This document shows positions 1 through 5,811 of a stretch of DNA of 5,811 nt, in pieces. Position 1 is the stretch's first letter; each line of letters starts with the position of its first letter. Location of the stretch: the NCBI GenBank assembly GCA_900556245.1, contig USOC01000085.1, forward strand, positions 1 through 5,811, given 5' to 3'. The notes beneath the pieces are model-generated. The model was not told the DNA's origin, did not search any database, and worked only from the letters and a program-made list of their open reading frames with translations. Source of the DNA: an uncultured Prevotellaceae bacterium. Its GTDB lineage: Bacteria > Bacteroidota > Bacteroidia > Bacteroidales > Muribaculaceae. The position numbers and the translations under genes were made by a program.

Positions 1-2287
1 CAGGAGCTGTGATTTGCACTGCGGGCAATGAACTTTCGCCCGTGGCCGTAGCCATCTCTCCGGGTTCCACCCCCAGTTTGAACCCGTCGGAAAAAGTGAC
101 CGTACGCTTTTCCTTGCCATAGTTATGAGCCACATAAGTCATAGTTCCGTCTTTCTCAAAAGCCAAAGCTGTCGGACAGTCCGCCGTAATTGTAGCATCA
201 TGCTGGCCAAGACACGACATTGCATAAAGCCAGTGATAGGTCTGCGCCTGCGACACGCCGAACTTCAGGCTGCGGTCCGGATTGGATTTATAAAGCTCAA
301 TCGCCTTGTCGGCGTCCGTGAATGCCAGATATTCCCACATAATGTCATGCCAAAGATTCGGATTCGCCTCATTGCGCAAGATTCCCGTATTCTCGGTAAT
401 TTCATGCCAAAGTTTCCGGACATAGTCAAGATTACGACTGAGATAGAACGAACCTCCATGAATCGGATACAATTCAATACCATAGGAAGCGGCAATATCA
501 GATGTCCAGAATGTAGCATTGTCAAAGTCATTGCCGAACACACGAGACACAAGGCTGTATTTCCAGTCGGCAGGCAAAATGCGCTCATTCACGTCAAACC
601 AATACTCTTCAATGGCAGACTGTTCCGTAGCGTACATATAAATGCCCAAGTCACGGATAGCCTTGTCCCCGGTGACGCTTCCCCAATGGATAAGCGAAGA
701 ATGGAACTGCATAGCTTCCGATGTGGATTCCTGGTCGTTGCCTTGCGGAAGAGCCGCCATTCCGTTCGCCCAGCAGTGTCCGGCAAACGGACTGAAATTA
801 CGGATATACGGAAACATCGGATCGTTCCGGTCTGTAGAAGCTGCATCACGCACAAGCAAATTCACCATATCGCCCCATTTGCTCGCCCAGCCTGGCTCAA
901 ACTGTTCGATAAAAGCAGCGGCATGGATGAAGTATCCCCAATGGAAATGATGATCGTTCAGATATTCGTCCTGACCGTGCCCTGCCGGATAGCCGAGCAT
1001 AGCCGTCCAGTCCTTATGGTAATAGAACAGGAACGCCACTTCGCCTTCGCTATAAGTAAGCCAGTTCTCCAACCGTTGCTTGATAAGGTCGAACGCTTTT
1101 CCGAACTCATCCACGTTTCCGGCAAGTTTTGCAATGCGCGCTGTCTGAACCAGACGGTTCAGCAGCTGACCGTCGTTGTAGCTGTCAGTCCAGTCCACAA
1201 GCCCGTGGTCAGCGTCCACGGCAGCAATCAGTCTGTTCAGTTCGTCTTTTGAGAAGCCATCTCGATTTTCCTCCACAAAGGGAAGCGTCGGCAGGATACC
1301 GTGGAAAGTAAGCTCTGTCGAGAACGTGTTCCCTGCCAATGTGCGCAACTCTCCCCTGACAGACCGATAGGTCAACCCTTCCGGCTTGGGAGAGTCTGAT
1401 GACAAATGCGCCCAATGATGAGGCAACAACCCCATCAGCACTTTGTCATTCGAGCCTTCCTTCACATCGGCAGTCACGACATAATCCGTCCTGACAACCG
1501 CACGCTGCTCATCATATCGATAGTTGGCACGTGTGTCTGCCGGGAAAACATAGGCATACTGCTTCAGTTCCAATGCAGCTGCCATTGCATCGGGTGTATC
1601 CTGTGGCAGCATTGCAGCCGACCAATAGTCTTTCCCTGCAAGTGTGGAAGTATAAGTATTGTCAGCTCCGGCTACCCACTGGCTTCCCGCCGGTGCATAA
1701 ATTACAAATGATACGCCATTGAATCCCTTCTCCACCACAAGCATTTCATCTTTGACTGTAACATTTCCGAAAGCCTGATAGATAGTGATTTTAACGTCCT
1801 GCCCGCTTTTTTTGCTGAAATAGACAAACGGCATTCCGATACCGGCTGTCGCCTCAAAATATTCCTCGTCAGTTCCCCAACGCATCGTAACTGTCCAGTC
1901 GGAATAGTTCGAAACAGTGGTCTTCTCCGAAGAGATGCTGCCGACACCGACACGAATCGGGTCAAAGTCAATCATCGGACCTTTAGGAACATTAGCCAAA
2001 GCTAATCCGTCCATTTTGGTGCGCATCGCAATGGGATAGGCAAAGAGATTGCCGGTCTGGTTTTCATAAAGCACATTCGACCACCAATCGTTGGTAGGTA
2101 TCGGCCGCTCCGCCGCCGGCCCGCTTACTTGAGGCAAACCCCGCGGCACTTTATTCCTATTGGCGACATCAAAACCAGGATGAGACGTAGCATAACTGCC
2201 GGATCCAATCCGCTCACTGGTTGCTTGCATCGTTGCTGACGACATCACAGCAATACTTGTGAAAATCAAAATCTTTTTTAATTTCAT
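1..2287 (-). CDS. Secreted GH81 family endo-beta-1,3-glucanase (3' end beyond the window)
   Basis: Seen: an ATG at 2287 opens a frame with no stop to position 1, giving 762 codons. It begins with a Sec signal peptide (MKLKKILIFTSIAVMSSATM; likely cleavage near Ala18 or Ala22) and has no lipobox Cys, so the protein is probably exported free. PTNDWWS at residues 64-70 matches the N-terminal GH81 signature. LNDHHFHWGYF places Asp445 in the DHHFH motif, and ESTSEAM places Glu520 and Glu524 75 and 79 residues later. Family knowledge: GH81 enzymes invert internal beta-1,3-glucan bonds (laminarin, curdlan, fungal wall glucan, callose), with the DHHFH Asp as acid and a Glu of the SEA region as base, so the catalytic set looks intact. 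The catalytic domain seems to end near residue 750. SLPAVQITAP then resembles a linker or the first strand of an Ig-like or carbohydrate-binding domain. The gene lies downstream of a terminator and is probably transcribed on its own. No susC/susD partner is visible. Confidence 0.93.
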   Translation of the reverse strand, partial: MKLKKILIFTSIAVMSSATMQATSERIGSGSYATSHPGFDVANRNKVPRGLPQVSGPAAERPIPTNDWWSNVLYENQTGNLFAYPIAMRTKMDGLALANVPKGPMIDFDPIRVGVGSISSEKTTVSNYSDWTVTMRWGTDEEYFEATAGIGMPFVYFSKKSGQDVKITIYQAFGNVTVKDEMLVVEKGFNGVSFVIYAPAGSQWVAGADNTYTSTLAGKDYWSAAMLPQDTPDAMAAALELKQYAYVFPADTRANYRYDEQRAVVRTDYVVTADVKEGSNDKVLMGLLPHHWAHLSSDSPKPEGLTYRSVRGELRTLAGNTFSTELTFHGILPTLPFVEENRDGFSKDELNRLIAAVDADHGLVDWTDSYNDGQLLNRLVQTARIAKLAGNVDEFGKAFDLIKQRLENWLTYSEGEVAFLFYYHKDWTAMLGYPAGHGQDEYLNDHHFHWGYFIHAAAFIEQFEPGWASKWGDMVNLLVRDAASTDRNDPMFPYIRNFSPFAGHCWANGMAALPQGNDQESTSEAMQFHSSLIHWGSVTGDKAIRDLGIYMYATEQSAIEEYWFDVNERILPADWKYSLVSRVFGNDFDNATFWTSDIAASYGIELYPIHGGSFYLSRNLDYVRKLWHEITENTGILRNEANPNLWHDIMWEYLAFTDADKAIELYKSNPDRSLKFGVSQAQTYHWLYAMSCLGQHDATITADCPTALAFEKDGTMTYVAHNYGKEKRTVTFSDGFKLGVEPGEMATATGESSLPAVQITAP

Positions 2288-2479
2288 GATATAGTACTCT
2301 TATATTTTGTGTTACGAACCTAAAATTAATACTACATGACGACTATATTCCTATATTTTCACTCATTATTAATACATCCCTGCCATAACAAAAACACAAC
2401 AAACCAACATCTATTTTATCTCAGAAGATTATATGTCAACCAATTAGCACCACACCACCGCTTTATGACAACTTCCCTT
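2288..2479 (-). promoter_or_regulatory. AT-rich leader and presumed promoter region of the GH81 gene
   Basis: This non-coding stretch lies between the terminator of the upstream unit and the GH81 start codon, so a promoter for GH81 should be here. The nearest match to the Bacteroidota -7 element (TAnnTTTG) is TAATTTTA on the minus strand at 2328-2321, but no TTTG lies at the expected -33 spacing, so the exact site is not established. The minus-strand motif AAAATATA(A/G)G occurs twice, near 2296-2305 and 2350-2359, as a possible but unproven regulator site. The ribosome-binding signal before the ATG is weak (AAGAG), as is usual in this phylum. I see no small gene or riboswitch. Confidence 0.3.
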
Positions 2480-2515
2480 CAAAAACAACCAAGGGCTGCT
2501 TGAAGCAGCCCTTGG
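2480..2515 (-). terminator. Rho-independent terminator after the lipoprotein gene
   Basis: Seen: CCAAGGGCTGC (2489-2499) and GCAGCCCTTGG (2505-2515) form a perfect 11 bp, GC-rich stem. The bases flanking the loop can add a twelfth pair. On the minus strand the stem is followed at once by TTGTTTTT (2487-2480), a U-tract, so it terminates minus-strand transcription. It starts about 30 nt after the lipoprotein stop and separates the rsfS-ftsH-lipoprotein unit from the GH81 gene. The plus-strand side (CATCACTTTATTTTA) is a poorer U-tract, so bidirectional action is unlikely. Confidence 0.9.
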
Positions 2516-2544
2516 CATCACTTTATTTTACAGTCAGACAACGT

Positions 2545-3609
2545 TTAGTCAACATAGACGATATCGCACGTAAACTTATGACCATATTTTGCTATTGAAA
2601 CATCCAGCTCGTAGCCCAAGATTTGAATGATTCGCTTTCTTCCATCATAAACATAATTGATAGCCAACGTTCTTTCGCCGTCGATAATCTTGTTCAACAA
2701 TCTGCCGGCCATACTTCCCCAGTTTCCCCTCTCGGCAAAGATTGCTTTGCTTAAAGAACCTTGGTAATCAGAAGCATTGTAGCTCATCAGCAAAAGTCCG
2801 TTGATATCAATATTTGAATTATGATTCATATCAGCCTTGACCTGAAATTCTATTCGCCGGTTTGACGATCTTATCCTCTTGGGAACATCCTTCTCCCAAT
2901 CAAAATACCAGTCTTGTCCTCCGTGCGACAAAGTAAGCAAATACTCACTTCTTTCATAGTCAAAAGTCAAGTCATCAAGAGAAACAAACCGTCCGGACCC
3001 ATCGAGTTTTGCCAAATGCTCCTGACGCTTTTCCCCTTCGGCAAACACATAAGTCCGATTGGATACTTGCCTGTCAACAACCATATCGATATAGCGAGTC
3101 TCCGAAGTGCGGTAATCTGCAAAAGAATAAGTAGCTGCGCACATAGCTCCCTCCTGATAATTAAAGTCAACTTGTTCCTTACAAATGTAAACCTTCGATG
3201 CATTATGATGCTTCATCGTAATTCGGCTCACCAATGCCGTAGCAGGGCCTTCTTCATAATCCGGATTGCCGTCTTGCGTAATCCGATAGACCAGCTTCTT
3301 ATTGCGACAAGATATGGTGACAACCGCCTTGCGCTTGGCAGACGTAAAGTTTTCCGCACATTCCACATGAAGGGCATAGCTGCCCGGTCCTCCATTGTTT
3401 TGGGAAAGCGTCACCCATCCCCGTTGCGACAAGTCAGGATAGAATATGTCAGATTGCCACTGTCCATATACCTTCATCGCCGGCAAAACAATTTTCTGCC
3501 AGTTCCAGCGGATATCAAAATCGCAAGATTGTCCGGTTAGCCACTCCTCCGGCTCTATTTCTTCCGTGTCGCCACACGAAGAAACAGAAGACGCCGAAAA
3601 AATCGCCAT
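2545..3609 (-). CDS. Predicted surface lipoprotein with BACON-like domain and DUF4595-like C-terminal region
   Basis: Using the ATG at 3609 gives 354 residues. [11 protein letters not shown] contains a lipobox (V-S-S-C, Cys12), and the mature end [11 protein letters not shown] is acidic, like the export signals of Bacteroidota surface lipoproteins. Residues about 28-114 look like a BACON domain: GWVTLSQNNGG, then strands ending in VYRITQDG. BACON domains are carbohydrate- or mucin-associated Ig-like folds. Residues about 123-354 are repeated short beta-strands with aromatic and DG turns (FDYERSEYLLTLSHGG, INYVYDGRKRIIQI), resembling DUF4595-type Bacteroides lipoproteins. No catalytic motif is visible and no function can be assigned. 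Start: [12 protein letters not shown] is short and lacks the usual Lys/Arg. The open codons just before it encode LRQKKVI, which would complete a good signal peptide but offer only CTG (3630) or GTG (3615) as start codons. GAGG at 3628-3625 is 9 nt from the GTG. The ftsH frame overlaps the ATG-defined gene by 95 nt; the terminator follows. Confidence 0.82.
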   Translation of the reverse strand: MAIFSASSVSSCGDTEEIEPEEWLTGQSCDFDIRWNWQKIVLPAMKVYGQWQSDIFYPDLSQRGWVTLSQNNGGPGSYALHVECAENFTSAKRKAVVTISCRNKKLVYRITQDGNPDYEEGPATALVSRITMKHHNASKVYICKEQVDFNYQEGAMCAATYSFADYRTSETRYIDMVVDRQVSNRTYVFAEGEKRQEHLAKLDGSGRFVSLDDLTFDYERSEYLLTLSHGGQDWYFDWEKDVPKRIRSSNRRIEFQVKADMNHNSNIDINGLLLMSYNASDYQGSLSKAIFAERGNWGSMAGRLLNKIIDGERTLAINYVYDGRKRIIQILGYELDVSIAKYGHKFTCDIVYVD

Positions 3610-5605
3610 AATCACTTTTTTCTGCCTCAGGAACGGGTGGCGGCAACACAGCCGAATCTTTGTCACCCGTTTCCGTCTGCTCTGCCGAACCTTGGCGTTC
3701 TTGTTCCTTGGCTTCATTTGCCTTGATGATTTCATCTGCCCGAGAAGCCCACTTCCGCTTACCAAAGATGCTTTCGACATCTTCCGTATATATCACTTCT
3801 CGCGTCAGCAATTTATCACGCAACTGATGATGACCGTCGGCATATTCACCCAGTATCTTCTTCGCGCGCTCATATTGCTCGGCAAGAATTCGAGTCACCT
3901 CCATATCGATTTTCCGCGCCCTGTCCTCGCTATATGGTTTGGAGAACATATAGTCCTGACCGGCCGAATCATAATAGCTGATATTCGGAAGCTCTTTGCT
4001 CATACCATAATAAGCGACAATGGCATAGGCCTGCTTAGTCGAGCGTTCAAGATCGTTCAACGCACCTGTCGACACATGCCCTATAAAAAGCTCTTCTGCT
4101 GCGCGCCCGCCAAGAAGCGAACAGATTTCATCCAACATCGCCTGCTCCGGCACAATCTGACGCTCCTCCGGCAAATACCAAGCTGCCCCGAGAGCCTTGC
4201 CACGAGGCACGATAGTAACCTTTATCAAAGGGTTGGCATATTTCAAGTGCCAGCTGATGGTGGCATGACCTGCCTCATGCGTTGCTATTGACTCGCGTTC
4301 TTCCTCTGTGGTGATTTTCGACCGTTTTTCAAGACCGCCGACAATTCTATCGACTGCATCCATAAAGTCCTGTTTTTCCACAAAGTCTTTTCTGCGGCGT
4401 GCGGCAATCAATGCCGCCTCATTGCAGACATTCGCAATATCAGCGCCAGAAAATCCCGGTGTCTGACGCGACAAAAGATCGACATCGACATCCGACGAAA
4501 TTTTCACATTACGCAAATGCACATGAAATATTTCCTTACGATCGTTCAAGTCAGGAAGATCCACATAAATCTGTCGGTCGAAACGTCCGGCCCGCAGAAG
4601 AGCCTTGTCCAGAATGTCAACACGGTTCGTTGCGGCCAACACTATTATACCGCTATTTGTTCCGAAGCCGTCCATCTCTGTAAGCAGTTGGTTGAGGGTA
4701 TTCTCACGCTCGTCATTCGATCCCATATTCGGATTGCGGCCTCGAGCCCGACCGACCGCATCAATCTCATCGATAAAAATGATACACGGCGCTTTATCCT
4801 TAGCCTTCTTAAACAAGTCTCGGACACGGGAAGCTCCGACTCCTACAAACATTTCCACGAAATCCGAACCGGACAATGAGAAGAACGGCACGTTCGCTTC
4901 TCCTGCCACAGCCTTCGCAAGCAGAGTCTTTCCTGTTCCCGGAGGACCAACGAGCAATGCCCCCTTGGGAATTTTTCCGCCTAGTTCAGTGTATTTGCGA
5001 GGATTTTTAAGAAATTCTACAATTTCTTCCACCTCTGTTTTTGCCTCCTGCAGACCGGCTACATCCTCAAACGTGACATTCGTCCCTTTGTCCTTGTCAA
5101 ACAACTGCGCTTTCGACTTGCCCACGCTAAAGACTCCTCCCGAGCCGTCTCCGCCGCCTCGCGACATACGACGCATCAGTATAAACCAGAAAACAATAAG
5201 CAAAAGCACTGGTCCAAATGCCCAAAGAAAGCCGGAAAAACCGCTCCCGGTGACGTATTCTTTCTTTCCGGCATAGCCAATTCTTGACAACTCTTCAGTC
5301 AATTCCGCACTTGGTACAGTGACTACGACTTTAGCCTTTTTCGGATCGACATTTCCCTGCCCCTTAAAAACAGTACGGACCAAAGACTCTGTCAAAATTG
5401 CCTCAGCCTCATCTTCTCCGACATAGATTTTAATCTCTTTGACACCATTCTGTGCCAGATAGCTCTTAAATTCCGGCTGCCAACTCACCTTCTTCTCCAC
5501 TGAAGGATCATTGAAATAATAAAGCCCCATCAAGACGATACCAATGATGGCATACATCCAAAAAATATTAAACTTAAATCCTATCTTCTTTTTGTTATTG
5601 TCCAT
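3515..5605 (-). CDS. ftsH: ATP-dependent zinc metalloprotease FtsH (aberrant C-terminal tail)
   Basis: FtsH is a hexameric inner-membrane AAA+ protease that extracts and degrades membrane and regulatory proteins. Seen in 696 residues: TM1 about 14-31, periplasmic domain about 32-123, TM2 about 124-144, Walker A GPPGTGKT (220-227), pore motif FVG (253-255), Walker B IIFIDE (275-280), the second region of homology from TNR (326-328) to GRFDR (340-344) with Arg338 and Arg341 as likely arginine fingers, zinc motif HEAGH (443-447), and probable third zinc ligand Asp518 in the LND motif. The core is therefore intact. The start ATG lies 13 nt after the rsfS stop, suggesting co-transcription. Odd point: up to about residue 662 the end is a normal charged, proline-rich tail ([10 protein letters not shown]), but the last 33 residues (from S664, including GVFCFFVW) are the neighbouring lipoprotein sequence read in another frame. 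With one extra A in the 3616-3621 run, FtsH would end EKK-stop at 3612, as a 664-residue protein, which I think is the native form. Confidence 0.97.
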   Translation of the reverse strand: MDNNKKKIGFKFNIFWMYAIIGIVLMGLYYFNDPSVEKKVSWQPEFKSYLAQNGVKEIKIYVGEDEAEAILTESLVRTVFKGQGNVDPKKAKVVVTVPSAELTEELSRIGYAGKKEYVTGSGFSGFLWAFGPVLLLIVFWFILMRRMSRGGGDGSGGVFSVGKSKAQLFDKDKGTNVTFEDVAGLQEAKTEVEEIVEFLKNPRKYTELGGKIPKGALLVGPPGTGKTLLAKAVAGEANVPFFSLSGSDFVEMFVGVGASRVRDLFKKAKDKAPCIIFIDEIDAVGRARGRNPNMGSNDERENTLNQLLTEMDGFGTNSGIIVLAATNRVDILDKALLRAGRFDRQIYVDLPDLNDRKEIFHVHLRNVKISSDVDVDLLSRQTPGFSGADIANVCNEAALIAARRRKDFVEKQDFMDAVDRIVGGLEKRSKITTEEERESIATHEAGHATISWHLKYANPLIKVTIVPRGKALGAAWYLPEERQIVPEQAMLDEICSLLGGRAAEELFIGHVSTGALNDLERSTKQAYAIVAYYGMSKELPNISYYDSAGQDYMFSKPYSEDRARKIDMEVTRILAEQYERAKKILGEYADGHHQLRDKLLTREVIYTEDVESIFGKRKWASRADEIIKANEAKEQERQGSAEQTETGDKDSAVLPPPVPEAEKSDYGDFFGVFCFFVWRHGRNRAGGVANRTILRF
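3607..3621 (-). other. Probable frame-disruption point: A6 tract at the ftsH / lipoprotein junction
   Basis: On the minus strand the junction reads GCAGAAAAAAGTGATTATGGCG. The ftsH frame reads GCA GAA AAA AGT GAT TAT and stays open for 98 more bases. Read with one more A it becomes GAA AAA AAG TGA, a stop that ends 2 nt before the ATG of the lipoprotein gene (TGATTATG). That near-abutting stop-start arrangement is typical of operon genes. It argues that the six-A run is a base short, by mutation, sequencing or assembly error, or that RNA polymerase slippage restores the stop. An alternative is a small deletion that fused the end of ftsH to the signal-peptide region and removed both the ftsH stop and the original ATG. 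Confidence 0.5.
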
Positions 5606-5618
5606 GCTTGCTCAAATT

Positions 5619-5811
5619 TTAGTCCAAATTGGGAATCTCCGTAATCTTGGCATCATTCCAAAGCTGTTCAAGATTGTAATATTCCCGATATTCCGGCAAA
5701 AACACATGCACATAAATTGCCCCATAGTCTATCACAATCCATTGCGCATTGCCATACCCGTCGTAATTAAAAGGTTTAACCCCAGATTGTTCAAACACAT
5801 ATTCGCGCACA
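5619..5811 (-). CDS. rsfS: Ribosomal silencing factor RsfS, C-terminal part (5' end beyond the window)
   Basis: RsfS (Iojap/YbeB family) binds ribosomal protein L14 on the 50S subunit and blocks subunit joining when nutrients are scarce. About 64 of the usual 110-120 residues are present. They carry the family core: GVKPFNYDGYGNAQWIVIDY, then G..YVHVFLPE, then the C-terminal YYNLEQLWNDA. The GTG at 5810 is an internal valine, not a start, since family members continue well upstream. The frame ends in TAA at 5619, followed 13 nt later by the ftsH ATG, with no terminator between. The rsfS-ftsH order is, to my knowledge, common in Bacteroidales. Confidence 0.95.
   Translation of the reverse strand, partial: VREYVFEQSGVKPFNYDGYGNAQWIVIDYGAIYVHVFLPEYREYYNLEQLWNDAKITEIPNLD

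Noticed and set aside
125..1252. 375-codon open frame on the plus strand
   Set aside because: It lies wholly antisense to the GH81 gene, whose minus-strand frame carries the signal peptide and catalytic motifs. Its product is Arg/His/Ile-rich with no recognisable domain.
2413..2439. TTGACA and TAAAAT on the minus strand as a sigma-70-type promoter
   Set aside because: The spacer is only 15 nt, and Bacteroidota use a different consensus (TTTG and TAnnTTTG). The match in AT-rich DNA is likely chance.
2914..3540. 208-codon plus-strand open frame
   Set aside because: It is antisense to the lipoprotein gene, with no domain, start signal or promoter.
3612..3624. A AAA AAG as a dnaX-like programmed -1 ribosomal frameshift heptamer
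   Set aside because: In the ftsH frame the codons are GAA AAA AGT, so the heptamer is not in the X XXY YYZ phase and P-site re-pairing (GAA to AGA) would be poor. RNA polymerase slippage or an indel fits better.
3610..3780. Start of the lipoprotein at the ATG at 3780
   Set aside because: This would place the lipobox at residue 69 behind a strongly basic stretch that is just ftsH read in another frame. A signal peptide of that form is not credible.
3446..4291. 281-codon plus-strand open frame
   Set aside because: It is antisense to ftsH, including the zinc-protease region, and its translation resembles no family. It is a shadow of ftsH codon usage.
4605..5276. 223-codon plus-strand open frame
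   Set aside because: It is antisense to the AAA+ core and second membrane segment of FtsH. It is rich in Ser/Pro/Arg from reverse reading and has no independent support.

Overview
The window looks like a chromosomal segment from a member of the Bacteroidota, most likely order Bacteroidales. The reasons are the Bacteroidales-style FtsH (SRH motif [10 protein letters not shown]), a BACON-domain lipoprotein with an acidic stretch after the lipobox cysteine, the lack of strong Shine-Dalgarno sites, and a secreted GH81-type polysaccharide hydrolase. All supported genes lie on the minus strand, so the region is described from high to low coordinates. The long plus-strand frames are antisense shadows.

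Upstream block (5811 to about 3515): the C-terminal half of the ribosomal silencing factor RsfS enters at the right edge. After 13 nt it is followed by a complete ftsH, encoding the membrane-anchored AAA+ zinc protease. This is a housekeeping pair. The 3' end of ftsH is abnormal: no stop codon is met where the protein should end. The frame runs 95 nt into the next gene, adding an implausible hydrophobic tail. A run of six A sits exactly where the frame should end; one extra A would give a TGA stop 2 nt before the next gene's ATG.

Middle block (3609 to 2480): a predicted lipoprotein with a BACON-like domain and a C-terminal beta-rich region resembling DUF4595-type proteins. Its true start is unclear because its frame stays open upstream and encodes a positively charged run ideal for a signal peptide, but without an ATG. 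An 11-12 bp perfect hairpin with a U-tract closes this transcription unit.

Downstream block (2479 to 1): an AT-rich, non-coding leader of about 190 bp, then a large secreted glycoside hydrolase of family GH81 (endo-beta-1,3-glucanase). It is cut by the left edge just after the catalytic domain, where a linker or extra domain seems to begin. This frame has no stop inside the window. It is a real gene covering about 40% of the window.

Together: a housekeeping rsfS-ftsH pair, with an accessory lipoprotein apparently co-transcribed behind it, and an independently transcribed beta-1,3-glucan-degrading enzyme. No mobile element, RNA gene or CRISPR array was seen. The point most worth checking is the ftsH/lipoprotein junction. 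It could be a homopolymer error, a slippage site, or a deletion or insertion scar. I saw no convincing new biological system.
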